64,000 bases of DNA from Ornithinimicrobium ciconiae (GTDB lineage: Bacteria; Actinomycetota; Actinomycetes; Actinomycetales; Dermatophilaceae), in the NCBI RefSeq assembly GCF_007197575.1, contig NZ_CP041616.1, positions 3,100,001 to 3,164,000 on the forward strand, in the 5' to 3' direction. A program made the translations under genes and the position numbers. Positions within the stretch are counted from its first letter, which is position 1. Each line of letters starts with the position of its first letter. Shown here piece after piece: positions 38,316-46,826 of the stretch. The notes beneath the pieces were generated by a model that did no database searches, was not told where the DNA came from, and saw only the letters and a list, made by a program, of their open reading frames with translations.

Positions 38316-39008
38316 GTGAGAGTCGAGGAGCTCCAGGCGCAGGTCGATGCTCGCTGGGCCATGCTCGACCTGCCGTCCTGGCCGAGCCCGCGTCCGTTCA
38401 TGGACGCCCCGGGCGAGGAGGAGTACTCCCGCGTGACCGACCCCGCCCGCTATCGCATCGTGCACGAGCGCGCCCGGGTCTGGACGCAGGTGCTGGGCGC
38501 GGTGCCGGGCGTGCAGGTGGAGCGGCTGCCACCGGGTCCCCTGGACACCGATGGTCACCTGGGCGACTTCGATCGTGGGGTCCGGATCAGCAGCGAGCGC
38601 GAGGGGACGCTGCCGCTGCTCCTGCTGGAGCGGGACGCACAGGTGACCGGCGGACCCGACCACTCACCCGGGCTGGCAGTGCTGCACCTTGCGATCGTCG
38701 AGCCGACGGTCTCGCTCGAGCTCCACCCCGACTGCGGGTGCGATGCCTGCGACACCGGGTCGCAGGATCTGCTGAGGGCGATCGACGAAGCGCTGATGGC
38801 GGTCGTCGGCGGTCCGTTCGTGACGCTGCGCGGCCGCGGGTGGCAGGCGGACTGGCACCCCGGTGGCGGGTCATCGCGGAGCACGGGACGTGGGCTCGAC
38901 CACGACACGTTGATGGACCTGTGCCGTCGGCTGGCCGCCGGCGAGGACGTGCGGCTGCCGCGCGGGACGCGCTCGTTCGTGGGTCAATCATGGTTCGTGT
39001 CCACCTGA
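38316..39008 (+). CDS. DUF6226-like protein
   Basis: This 230-residue protein starts with GTG at 38316. The most distinctive stretch is ISLELHPDCGCDACDTGSQDLL-like (here VSLELHPDCGCDACD, then LLRAIDEALMAVVGG), which contains three cysteines in a CxCxxC arrangement, and FVTLRGRGWQADWHPGGG. This pattern resembles DUF6226, a family of unknown function found in actinobacteria. The cysteines may bind metal. No membrane segment is seen. Confidence 0.65.
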   Translation: MRVEELQAQVDARWAMLDLPSWPSPRPFMDAPGEEEYSRVTDPARYRIVHERARVWTQVLGAVPGVQVERLPPGPLDTDGHLGDFDRGVRISSEREGTLPLLLLERDAQVTGGPDHSPGLAVLHLAIVEPTVSLELHPDCGCDACDTGSQDLLRAIDEALMAVVGGPFVTLRGRGWQADWHPGGGSSRSTGRGLDHDTLMDLCRRLAAGEDVRLPRGTRSFVGQSWFVST

Positions 39009-39071
39009 GCCCTGCTCCCCCGTGACCGGGCGGATGCCTGTCTCGGACCGGCCCCCTGAGACACTGGAGGG

Positions 39072-39473
39072 GTGAGCCAAGCACAGCAGGAGCAACAGGA
39101 GACCTACTACGACCGCGTCGGCGGCCACGAGACCTTCGTCAAGCTCGTGCACGAGTTCTATCTCGGTGTCGCCCAGGACGAGCCGCTGCGTGAGCTCTAT
39201 CCCGAGGAGGACCTCGGCCCTGCGGAGGATCGGCTGCGGCTCTTCCTCGAGCAGTACTGGGGCGGCCCCAAGACCTACTCCGAGACGCGCGGCCACCCGC
39301 GGCTGCGGATGCGGCACGTCGACTACAAGGTGACGCCGACGCAGCGCGACCGGTGGCTCAAGCACATGTTTGCCGCGATCGACACGCTCGACCTGGACCC
39401 GATCGACGACCAGCAGATGCGCGGCTACATGTCGCACGCCGCCAACTTCATGATCAACGCGGAGGACGACTGA
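39072..39473 (+). CDS. glbO: Truncated haemoglobin, group II (GlbO-like)
   Basis: This 133-residue globin starts with GTG at 39072. It carries YYDRVGGHETFVKLVHEFYLGVAQDEPLRELYPEEDL and the haem-pocket region FLEQYWGGPKTYSETRGHPRLRMRHVDYKVT, with the proximal His in MRHVDYKV, and ends with MRGYMSHAANFMINA. Group II globins bind O2 and NO and serve in redox protection. It sits 8 bp upstream of the alpha/beta hydrolase gene and is probably co-transcribed with it. Confidence 0.92.
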   Translation: MSQAQQEQQETYYDRVGGHETFVKLVHEFYLGVAQDEPLRELYPEEDLGPAEDRLRLFLEQYWGGPKTYSETRGHPRLRMRHVDYKVTPTQRDRWLKHMFAAIDTLDLDPIDDQQMRGYMSHAANFMINAEDD

Positions 39474-39481
39474 GATCTCGT

Positions 39482-40567
39482 ATGCCGTGGGGCCGGCCCG
39501 CGACCGCCGCACCTGAGCCTTCGGCGGAGCGTGGGGCACGCGACGATCGTTATGAGCGGCACGTGCGCCCGCTCCCACAGCCGGTGCGCCGGGTCCGTGA
39601 GGACTGGGCCTGGCGAGACCGCGACGGTCGGGGCGAGTGGCTCCTCAATGTCGAGCACGTGGGAGCCGACGACGCTCCGGTCCGGATGCTCCTGGTGCAC
39701 GGCGCCGGCGGCAACGCGGCTGCGATGTGGCCGTTTGCCGCCCACCTGAGCCTGCTCGGCGCGCGGGTCACGCTGGTCGACCTGCCCGGCTATGGCCGCA
39801 GCCGGCAGGTGTCCGGGCGGCGAGGGTCGGTGCAATATCCGGACTGGCAGCAGGTGCTCGTCGACCTGGTCGAGCGGGAGCACGACGAGCGCCCGCTCGT
39901 CCTGGTCGGCGCCAGCATGGGCGGGATGCTGGCCCTCGACGCCGCCGTCACCACCGGTCTGGCCGAGCGGGTGATCGCGACCTGCCTGCTCGACGTCACG
40001 CGCGCGGAGGTGCGCTCCGGGATCGTCCGCTGGCCGTGGCTGGCGAGCGTCGGCCTGCCACTGCTGGGCCTGGCGCGTGGCCCCCTCGCTCACCTGCCGC
40101 TGCCGATCCGCTGGCTGACGCCGATGGCCACCATCTCCAACTCACCGGGACTCTCTTCGGAGGTGCTCCGCGACCGCCGCGGCGGTCGCGGCGCCCTGCC
40201 CCTGGGCTGGTACCGCACCTTCCTGGAATCCCGACCCGCCCTGTCCCGCAAGGCACCCGACCACGCCACGGGACCGGAGAAGATCACCCAGCCTTCCGTC
40301 ATACTCCTGCATCCGGACGAGGACCGGTGGACGCCTCCAGAGCTCAGCGAGGACTTCCTGGCCCGGCTCGATGGGCCGACACGGTCCGTGCGCCTGGTCG
40401 GCTGCGGCCACTTCCCGGTCGAGGAGCCCGGCTTCCAGCAACTCCTCGACGAGGTCGCCGCCGAGTTGTCCGCGATCCGGGGCACACCTGAGGCAACCTT
40501 CTGGGGAGCCACCGGGTCGTGGGGGCAGGGAGGCAACGATGAGCAGACGCAACAGGGCTGGCAGTAG
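39482..40567 (+). CDS. Alpha/beta hydrolase
   Basis: This 361-residue protein has the fold's strand-turn signatures: MLLVHGAGGNAAAMWPFAAHL (oxyanion loop), VTLVDLPGYGRSR, the nucleophile elbow VLVGASMGGMLALDAAV (Ser in GASMG), and a late GCGHFPVEEPGFQQLLDEV with the catalytic His. An Asp in LLHPDEDRWTP may complete the triad. The extended N-terminus (WRDRDGRGEWLLNVEH) is unusual. Its end overlaps the sigma-factor gene by 29 bp. Substrate unknown. Confidence 0.85.
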   Translation: MPWGRPATAAPEPSAERGARDDRYERHVRPLPQPVRRVREDWAWRDRDGRGEWLLNVEHVGADDAPVRMLLVHGAGGNAAAMWPFAAHLSLLGARVTLVDLPGYGRSRQVSGRRGSVQYPDWQQVLVDLVEREHDERPLVLVGASMGGMLALDAAVTTGLAERVIATCLLDVTRAEVRSGIVRWPWLASVGLPLLGLARGPLAHLPLPIRWLTPMATISNSPGLSSEVLRDRRGGRGALPLGWYRTFLESRPALSRKAPDHATGPEKITQPSVILLHPDEDRWTPPELSEDFLARLDGPTRSVRLVGCGHFPVEEPGFQQLLDEVAAELSAIRGTPEATFWGATGSWGQGGNDEQTQQGWQ

Positions 40568-41132
40568 GGCTGGCAACGCGCCGGCACCACCACCAGGGTT
40601 CACCGAGTTCGTGATGGGCCGCAGTGCGGCCCTGTTCCGGACCGCTGTCCTGCTGACCCGCGACGCTCACTCGGCGCAGGACCTGGTGCAGACGGCCCTG
40701 ACCCGAGTGTGGCGCAACTGGGACCGCATCGAGGGTGAGCCGGAGGCCTACACCCGCAAGGTGATCCTCAACCAGTTCCTCACCGACCGGTCCCGCCGGT
40801 GGACTGGTGAGCACCCGAGCGAGGTGCTGCCAGACGGGCCGGTGCACGATCGCCTGGGCAGCACGCCGGCCGACCCCGCCCACGTGGTGACCGACCGGGA
40901 GACGCTCACCCACGCGATCGGCGCCCTGCCGCCGCGCCAGCGTGCGGTGATCGTCCTGCGTTACTACCACGACCTGAGTGAGGCCCAGATCGCCGAGGCG
41001 ATGGGCACCGGCACCGGGACGGTCAAGTCCCAGCACAGCAAAGCCCTTGCGGCTCTGCGCATCAGCGAGCACCTGGATGACGCCGCGACAGCGGACGCAT
41101 CGTCGACGACCACCGGGAGGGATGGGTCATGA
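40539..41132 (+). CDS. SigE-family ECF RNA polymerase sigma factor
   Basis: This 197-residue ECF sigma factor has GGGAGG before the ATG at 40539. Region 2 is FTEFVMGRSAALFRTAVLLTRDAHSAQDLVQTALTRVWRNWDRIEGEPEAYTRKVILNQF, and region 4 is AIGALPPRQRAVIVLRYYHDLSEAQIAEAMGTGTGTVKSQHSKALAAL. This is the SigE-70 actinobacterial subgroup. The gene overlaps the next, which encodes a membrane protein with an anti-sigma-like layout, by 4 bp. That protein is the probable regulator. Confidence 0.9.
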   Translation: MSRRNRAGSRAGNAPAPPPGFTEFVMGRSAALFRTAVLLTRDAHSAQDLVQTALTRVWRNWDRIEGEPEAYTRKVILNQFLTDRSRRWTGEHPSEVLPDGPVHDRLGSTPADPAHVVTDRETLTHAIGALPPRQRAVIVLRYYHDLSEAQIAEAMGTGTGTVKSQHSKALAALRISEHLDDAATADASSTTTGRDGS

Positions 41133-43063
41133 ACACGATCTCTGACCTGCGCCGGTCTCTGGAGCAGACCGCGCACCACCACGACGCACCCGACCCCGGC
41201 GAACTGCTGCGGGGCGTGCAGGACAACATCGCCGCCGAGCGCGGCGCCGGCGGGCGCACGTCGCGGCTGGTCGCTGCCGCCGCCGCGGTGGCCCTGGTCG
41301 CCGGTGGCGGCTGGGCGCTGAGCCAGGGGCTGGGCTCCGAGGAGGAGACCAGCGTCATCCAGCCGGCAGGCCCCTGGCAACTTGTCGACGGGGCGCCCCC
41401 GGAGTATGCCGAGGGGCTCGCGCTCGTGGAGACCGTCACGTTGAGCGCGGACTACGGGGTTATGTCCTTCATGGAGGCAGACGGGCAGAACTTCGCGGTG
41501 GCCTGGTGCGATGTGGCACCGGAGGTGGCGAGCGAGTTGAGGATGCCCCTGGGCAACCCAGCTGGTGAGGGACCCACACTCACCTGCGCGGGTGTGGAGC
41601 GGAACTCGCCGACCGAGCCGGTGGCGGTCCCCCCGCCGATGACTGAGGGGGGGCTCGGGGCCCACCTGATTGGACCTGACGGCGCCCAACCCAGCAACCT
41701 CGCTCGGGGCGACACTGTCGTGATCGGCCTCTACCGCGAAGCGAGCACCTCCGAGTATCCTTACCCCGGCCAGTCCGACATCCCTGAGGCGCCGAGCCAC
41801 GACGTGGTCCTGGACCCGACGTCGCCGAGGACCAACCAGGCCGAGTTGGCCGAGCTGACCCAGGAGGGCGTCATGCTGCCCGCCGTCAGGGCCGAGTCGC
41901 GGGTCGGCACCACGCTGACCACCTGGGCTGGTGAGCCCGGCCGTCTGCTGGTGGCGGTCAACGGCACCGTCATCACCAACGACGGTGAGCAGCTGACGCA
42001 GCCCACCGCTGCAGGTCCCTGGCAGGACGCCGACCCCGACCTGCGGGGCGGCTACTGGCACACCTGGACTGCCGGCACCAGCACCCGGGAGTTCGACCTG
42101 AGCCCGACGGGGCTGGCGGCGCACGGCATACAGATCGCGGAGGGTGAGGCGGTCGAGATCGTGGCCTTCGGGGCCTTCCCCCGCGACGCCTGGCAGGTCG
42201 GCATCGACCTGCCCGAGGGCAGCGAGATCGCCGACGTGCGCGAGATCGGTCCGACGGAGCAGCTCCCGGAGTATGCCTACGGCCTGCGCCTGGTGTCGGC
42301 CAGCGAGGTCCCGGCGGATGGGGCGACACACCTGATCGAGCTCGATGCTGTCGACCCCTCGCAGGTGCTCTGGGTGCCGGCCTGCACGGAGCGCCTGCCC
42401 GGGATCGAGGTCACGATCGGGACCCGGGTGACGCAGTGTCACGACACGGGCGGCTGGGTGCTGGCGGTTCAGGCGCCAGAGCTCGCGTCCGATGCTCCCG
42501 TCGAGGTCAGGGTCTCCGCGGGGTCCAGTCCGATGCACCTCGGTGCCTATCTGCCCCAGGACTGGGAGGGCTACCCGTTCACCGAGTCGGGGACGCCGCT
42601 CACCGGCGACGGGGGCTTCGGTGTCGTGCTCGGTGAGCAGCCGGTCGACGGCGCCCGCCCTGCGGACCTGCTGCACTCCACCATGCCCACCGCCGTCTAC
42701 CACGAGGTGGCCACCGTCAGCAGCGACGACCTGGACTCGACGGGGCGGGGCGAGGTCACGGTGCCGTCCAGCACGGACCTGAGCATCTGGGTCGCGACCT
42801 CCGGGCCGGCACGGGTCAAGCTCGAGATCGACGGCGTGCCGGTCGAGCAGGCACTCGACGGCCGACTGTGGCCGGCCTACCCGCTGCTGCGGGACGGCTG
42901 GCTCTCGGGCTGGACGACCGGCGACTTCGGCACCGAGCTGCGCTTTGACCGCGCACCGGCCGGTCACGCCGACCGTGACAACCCGACGGTGACGGTCCAG
43001 GTCGAGGCACAGGAGGGCGCCGAGGTCGACCTGACGTTCTACGAGTTCGTGATCGAGGAGTGA
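41129..43063 (+). CDS. Large single-pass membrane protein, probable sigma-factor partner
   Basis: This 644-residue protein has a cytoplasmic segment of about 45 residues (MNTISDLRRSLEQTAHHHDA, then PDPGELLRGVQDNIAAERG) and one membrane helix (residues 49-66, LVAAAAAVALVAGGGWAL). About 575 extracytoplasmic residues follow, made of several beta-rich modules. This topology and the 4-bp overlap with the sigma gene suit an anti-sigma or sensor protein, but no ZAS (HxxxCxxC) motif is present. The external part is far longer than in common anti-sigma factors. Family not recognised. Confidence 0.75.
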   Translation: MNTISDLRRSLEQTAHHHDAPDPGELLRGVQDNIAAERGAGGRTSRLVAAAAAVALVAGGGWALSQGLGSEEETSVIQPAGPWQLVDGAPPEYAEGLALVETVTLSADYGVMSFMEADGQNFAVAWCDVAPEVASELRMPLGNPAGEGPTLTCAGVERNSPTEPVAVPPPMTEGGLGAHLIGPDGAQPSNLARGDTVVIGLYREASTSEYPYPGQSDIPEAPSHDVVLDPTSPRTNQAELAELTQEGVMLPAVRAESRVGTTLTTWAGEPGRLLVAVNGTVITNDGEQLTQPTAAGPWQDADPDLRGGYWHTWTAGTSTREFDLSPTGLAAHGIQIAEGEAVEIVAFGAFPRDAWQVGIDLPEGSEIADVREIGPTEQLPEYAYGLRLVSASEVPADGATHLIELDAVDPSQVLWVPACTERLPGIEVTIGTRVTQCHDTGGWVLAVQAPELASDAPVEVRVSAGSSPMHLGAYLPQDWEGYPFTESGTPLTGDGGFGVVLGEQPVDGARPADLLHSTMPTAVYHEVATVSSDDLDSTGRGEVTVPSSTDLSIWVATSGPARVKLEIDGVPVEQALDGRLWPAYPLLRDGWLSGWTTGDFGTELRFDRAPAGHADRDNPTVTVQVEAQEGAEVDLTFYEFVIEE

Positions 43064-43070
43064 ACCGGCA

Positions 43071-43104
43071 GCGGCCCGGCCCGGCTCTCGCCGGCCCGGG
43101 CCGC
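43071..43104 (+). terminator. Hairpin after the sigma-factor operon
   Basis: GCGGCCCGG (43071-43079) pairs with CCGGGCCGC (43096-43104), with further internal CCGG pairing. It begins 8 bp after the stop of the membrane-protein gene. There is no T-tract, so it may be a weak terminator. Confidence 0.5.
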
Positions 43105-43141
43105 GCTGGTGCGGTGGTGCACGCTGGGTACAGTGCCCCGC

Positions 43142-43714
43142 GTGGACAGGCACCGTGAGACCCAGGGCGTGACCCTGCGCTTCCGACGAGCGGGACGTGA
43201 GGACGTCGCAGCAGCCCAGGACGCCTACCGTCAGATCATCGAGCACCTCGCGGCGACGGTGGACTACCCCCACTGGCACTCCGAGAACCGTCCCACCGCC
43301 GCCGAGGTCGAGCAGTGGGCCGAGGCCGGCGAGCTGCACCTCGCCGTCACCCCCGGTGCAGACCCGGGCACCGAGCGGGTCGCCGGCGTGGTGGTCCTCA
43401 ACCACGACGCCCCCGCCGCCTACCAGGACGCCTCCTGGACGATCGAGGCCTCTGCGCAGCAGGTGCTGGTGATCCACGTCCTGGGCGTCAGTCCGCTCTT
43501 CCTGCGTCAAGGAGTTGCCGGGTTCCTGGTGAGCGGTGCACTCGAACTGGCTCGGGAGCAAGGGTGTCGAGCCGTCCGGCTGGACACCTATGTCGACAAC
43601 CTCCCCGCGCGCCGCCTGTATGCCGGCCACGGGTTCCGGGACCTGGGCGTGCACACGCTGCACTACGAGGGCACCGACCTGAGCCAGTTCCATCTCTTCG
43701 AGCGCGTGCTCTGA
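43142..43714 (+). CDS. GNAT family N-acetyltransferase
   Basis: About 190 residues (GTG 43142; GTG 43133 or ATG 43109 are other starts). The GNAT acetyl-CoA motif appears as VLVIHVLGVSPLFLRQGVAGFLVSGALELAREQGCRAVRLDTYVDNLPARRLYAGHGFRDLG, where RQGVAG is the pyrophosphate loop. The C-terminal HTLHYEGTDLSQFHLFERVL is typical of small acetyltransferases. Acceptor unknown. Confidence 0.85.
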   Translation: MDRHRETQGVTLRFRRAGREDVAAAQDAYRQIIEHLAATVDYPHWHSENRPTAAEVEQWAEAGELHLAVTPGADPGTERVAGVVVLNHDAPAAYQDASWTIEASAQQVLVIHVLGVSPLFLRQGVAGFLVSGALELAREQGCRAVRLDTYVDNLPARRLYAGHGFRDLGVHTLHYEGTDLSQFHLFERVL

Positions 43715-43822
43715 CCCACGCCGTCCCGGCTTGTCCACAGGCCCGCCGCGGACTGTCGGCGATCCGTGCCACGGTGGAGTCCGCGTCGCCGGGGTGGCGG
43801 GGTGGGCGAGGGAGGAGAGCGT

Positions 43823-45022
43823 ATGTCGGCAACGACCGCCGGGGCGCACCGCACCGGAGACCTGGGGGCCAGGTTGGGGCAGTTGATCGAGCAGGTGTGG
43901 GACCGGGGCTGGGAGCCTGCGGACCTGCACCGCGTCGCCGTCCGGGGTGGCGAGCCGGTGGTGACGAGCCTGCTGGGTGACCTGGTGGCGGCCAACCTGG
44001 CTGGCTATTCACCCGTGACGGTGGACGCCCGGTGGCACGCCCAGCTGACGGAGATCGGCGCGGCCGTCTGGTGGCGTCCGGACGAGGACCCGGTGGCCGC
44101 CCGCGCGGCGCGCGTCAAGGACGGCTGGGGCGCGGTCGCCAGCGCTGTGGCCACCCTGGAGATGACCCTCCAGGTGCTCCCGCCCATCGAGCGGCTCAGC
44201 GCGCGACCGGGCCGCGCCACCCCTTCCGCGGCGCCCGGGGCAGACGTCGACGAACGCCTCCTGACCAAGGTCCGGATGATGCTGGCCAAGGCGGAGGCCA
44301 CGACCTTTCCGGCCGAGGCCGAGACATTCACCGCGGCGGCTCAGAAACTGATGACCCGGCACAGCATCGACCGGGCCATGCTCGACCAGGACGTCGGCCG
44401 CGGCGACGGTCCTGCGGCGACCCGCCTCGGCGTGGACCGACCCTATGAGTCGGCCCGCTTCCAGCTCATCGCCACCATCGCGCTCGCCAACCGCTGCAAG
44501 GCCGTCTGGCAGAAGGGCCTGGGCTTCAGCACGGTGGTGGGCTTCCCGACCGACCTGCGGGCCGTGGAGCTGCTGTTCACCTCGCTCATGGTCCAGGCGA
44601 CCTTGGCCATGACCGCCCAGGGGTCCCGGCAGAACTGGACCGGGCAGAGCCGCACCCGCTCGTTCCGCAACAGCTTCCTGACCGCCTTCGCCGTGCGGAT
44701 CGGCGAGCGGCTGCAGACAGCTGCCCAGGAAGCGCAGGACGAGAGCGAGGAGGAGACCGGCCACACCGGGCACCTGGACGTCGGAGTCACGGGGGACGGG
44801 GACGCCCGCACCCGGCAGGCGCAGAGCGACCGCACGGCGCTCGTGCGGGCGCTGGCCGAGAGCGACCAGGCGGTGGACGAGGCCGTCGCCGAGCGCTTCC
44901 CCCGTCTGCAGAAGTCCCGCACCAGGGCCTCCTTCGATCAGGAGGGCTGGATGTCCGGCACGTCCGCGGCCGACCGCGCCGACCTGGGTGCGCCGGGGCG
45001 GATCGGGCGGCCCGGAGACTAG
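43823..45022 (+). CDS. DUF2786 domain protein
   Basis: This 399-residue protein follows a GGAGGAG site (ATG 43823). The DUF2786 stretch is DERLLTKVRMMLAKAEATTFPAEAETFTAAAQKLMTRHSIDRAML near residue 150, with further conserved blocks ATIALANRCKAVWQKG and GFPTDLRAVELLFTSLMVQATLAM, and NSFLTAFAVRIGERL. The function of DUF2786 proteins is unknown; some occur in phages and mobile elements, others in actinobacterial cores. Its TAG stop lies in copy 1 of a 34-bp direct repeat shared with the TetR gene end. Confidence 0.8.
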   Translation: MSATTAGAHRTGDLGARLGQLIEQVWDRGWEPADLHRVAVRGGEPVVTSLLGDLVAANLAGYSPVTVDARWHAQLTEIGAAVWWRPDEDPVAARAARVKDGWGAVASAVATLEMTLQVLPPIERLSARPGRATPSAAPGADVDERLLTKVRMMLAKAEATTFPAEAETFTAAAQKLMTRHSIDRAMLDQDVGRGDGPAATRLGVDRPYESARFQLIATIALANRCKAVWQKGLGFSTVVGFPTDLRAVELLFTSLMVQATLAMTAQGSRQNWTGQSRTRSFRNSFLTAFAVRIGERLQTAAQEAQDESEEETGHTGHLDVGVTGDGDARTRQAQSDRTALVRALAESDQAVDEAVAERFPRLQKSRTRASFDQEGWMSGTSAADRADLGAPGRIGRPGD

Positions 45023-45084
45023 TTCCCGCTGCGGGCTGCCTGCCGGGCGTGAGACTAGTTCCCGCTGCGGGCTGCCTGCCGGGC
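45015..45084. repeat. 34-bp direct repeat carrying the stop codons of two convergent genes
   Basis: The 34-bp sequence beginning GAGACTAGTTCCCGCTGCGG occurs at 45015-45048 and 45051-45084 without a mismatch (period 36). Copy 1 holds the DUF2786 stop (TAG 45020-45022, plus strand) and copy 2 holds the TetR stop (CTA 45055-45057, minus strand). ACTAGT is a palindrome and gives a stop on both strands, so the two genes probably once overlapped in a single copy. Confidence 0.9.
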
Positions 45085-45813
45085 CGCGAGCCCTTCGATC
45101 AGCAGCTCCAACCCGAACTCATACTCCGTGTCCACGCCCGACTCTTCCTCGAGCACCGGTCCACCGGCGTAGTTGCCGGCGAGAAAGAAGGGAGCTGCAT
45201 AGGGCAGCCGCGCTGCCGTGATCACCTCACCGAGCTCTGCCATCGCCTCTGGGCCGAACTCCAGGTCCTCCTGGTCGGCGAGGTCGTGCTCCAGGCCTGA
45301 GAAGCTGCTGACATAGGAACTGACGACCAGGACGAGACTGATGATCTCCTGCTCACTCAGCTCCAGCGCACGCACCGCCTCCATCCCACGGTCAACGACC
45401 TCCATGGGGCCGGGGAGGAGCACCGCCACCGGCCCTCGTTGGATCTCGAGCAGCCAGGGGTGCTGGCGATACATGCTCTGCAGCTCCGCGACCCAGTGGC
45501 GCAGATTCTCCCGCCAGTCCTCCCCGCTCTCCTGGCGCGCCGGCAGGAGCCAGTCAGCGCCGCACATGAGCAGGAGCAGCTCCTCCTTGTTCGCGACATA
45601 CCGATAGAGCGACATCGTGGTGAAACCCAGGGACTCGGCCACGCGCTGCATGGTCACCGCGCCCAACCCATGCTCGTCGGCGATCTCGATGGCCCGTCGC
45701 ACGATCTTCTCGTGACTCAGCCCCCGGCTCGGTCCCCGCTGCGGCACCGCGTGCGCGCCCCACGCGATGGCCACCACTCGTGGCACACCACTATCCGTCT
45801 TCTCACCAGCCAT
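45055..45813 (-). CDS. TetR/AcrR family regulator of the adjacent ABC exporter
   Basis: This 252-residue regulator has the DNA-binding domain SHEKIVRRAIEIADEHGLGAVTMQRVAESLGFTTMSLYRYVANKEELLLLM, preceded by about 30 unconserved residues. The C-terminal part (WRENLRHWVAELQSMYRQHPWLLEIQRGPVAVLLPGPMEV, LVVSSYVSSFSGLEHDL) is a TetR_C domain often found beside DrrA-type exporters. It is divergent from the ABC ATPase gene, and three 16-bp direct repeats lie between them. It probably represses the exporter. Confidence 0.88.
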   Translation of the reverse strand: MAGEKTDSGVPRVVAIAWGAHAVPQRGPSRGLSHEKIVRRAIEIADEHGLGAVTMQRVAESLGFTTMSLYRYVANKEELLLLMCGADWLLPARQESGEDWRENLRHWVAELQSMYRQHPWLLEIQRGPVAVLLPGPMEVVDRGMEAVRALELSEQEIISLVLVVSSYVSSFSGLEHDLADQEDLEFGPEAMAELGEVITAARLPYAAPFFLAGNYAGGPVLEEESGVDTEYEFGLELLIEGLAARQAARSGN

Positions 45814-45834
45814 CGCACCAGTCTAGTCGATTAA

Positions 45835-45882
45835 CTGTGTATGTCACACGCTGTGTATGTCATACTCAGTTTATGTCATATG
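45835..45882. promoter_or_regulatory. Three 16-bp direct repeats, probable TetR operators
   Basis: CTGTGTATGTCA at 45835, CTGTGTATGTCA at 45851 and CAGTTTATGTCA at 45867 are exactly 16 bp apart. The last copy overlaps the ATG (45873) of the ABC ATPase gene. Within copy 1, GTGT-ATGTC-ACAC is also an inverted repeat. The AT-rich stretch and place between a TetR gene and its likely target make it a good operator candidate that could block both promoters. Confidence 0.7.
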
Positions 45883-46826
45883 CAGAAAGAAACATCACAC
45901 ACAGGCCCGTGATCGAGGCGTCCGGCGTCCGCAAGTCCTATGGGACGACGGAGGTGCTGCGCGGACTTGACCTCTCGCTCGGACCAGGGGTCCACGCACT
46001 TCTCGGACCCAACGGCGCTGGCAAGACCACGCTCGTCAACATCCTGACCACGCTGGTCCCCCATGACGAGGGACGCGTCACGGTGCTGGGGATGGACACC
46101 CGGACCGACGCCCGGCAGATCCGGCACCGGATCAGCGTCACCGGACAGTTCGCCGCGGTCGACGAGGTCCTCACCGGTCGGGAGAACCTGGTGATGATGG
46201 CCCGCCTCCTGGGCCTGGGACGCCGGGACGCGCGGCGCCGCACGGACGAGCTGCTCGCCCGGTTCGACCTCGAGCAGGCCGCGGACCGTGCCGTCCGCAC
46301 CTACTCCGGAGGCATGCGCCGCCGGCTCGACCTGGCCGTCAGCCTGATCTGGCCGCCCGAGGTGCTCTTCCTCGACGAGCCGACGACCGGCCTGGACACC
46401 CGCAGCCGCCTCGCCCTGTGGGAGCAGATCCGCACGCTCGCATCGGAGGGCACCAACGTCTTCCTCACCACGCAGTACCTCGAGGAGGCCGACCAGCTGG
46501 CCGACCAGATCGCCGTGCTGGACCAGGTGCGGATCGTGGCCCTGGGCAGCGCCGCGCACCTCAAGGGCCTGGTCGGCAGCGAGTGGGTCCGAGCGCTGGA
46601 CGGCACCGGCACCGTGGTGCGCGAGGTGCCCACGGACGGCACCGCGGCCGACCTGGCACGGGTCAGCGGCGATCTCGCCGCGGCCGACCCGACCCTGCGC
46701 CTGGAGCTGCACCGCCCCACCCTGGACGACGCCTTCCTGCAGCTCACCGGTCAGCCGGCCACCAGGGCCACCGGCGAGGGCGAGGACACGACGCAGACCG
46801 ACCAGATCCTGGAGACCACCCGATGA
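45873..46826 (+). CDS. DrrA-type daunorubicin-resistance family ABC transporter ATP-binding protein
   Basis: The ATG at 45873 gives 317 residues. Walker A is LLGPNGAGKTTLVNIL (near residue 45), the Q-loop ISVTGQFAAVDEVLTGRENLVMMARL matches the DrrA subfamily, the signature is YSGGMRRRLDLAVSLI, and Walker B LFLDEPTTGLDTRSR. The C-terminal RPTLDDAFLQLTG is the usual DrrA ending. It powers efflux through the permease encoded next, which overlaps by 4 bp. Substrate unknown; repression by the TetR protein is likely. Confidence 0.9.
   Translation: MSYAERNITHRPVIEASGVRKSYGTTEVLRGLDLSLGPGVHALLGPNGAGKTTLVNILTTLVPHDEGRVTVLGMDTRTDARQIRHRISVTGQFAAVDEVLTGRENLVMMARLLGLGRRDARRRTDELLARFDLEQAADRAVRTYSGGMRRRLDLAVSLIWPPEVLFLDEPTTGLDTRSRLALWEQIRTLASEGTNVFLTTQYLEEADQLADQIAVLDQVRIVALGSAAHLKGLVGSEWVRALDGTGTVVREVPTDGTAADLARVSGDLAAADPTLRLELHRPTLDDAFLQLTGQPATRATGEGEDTTQTDQILETTR

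Noticed and set aside
40964..43930. Very long open frame of 988 codons on the minus strand opposite the sigma-factor operon
   Set aside because: It lies antisense to well-supported genes (sigma factor, membrane protein, GNAT), has low-complexity Gly/Arg/Val composition and no recognisable domain. High-GC codon bias keeps this frame open.
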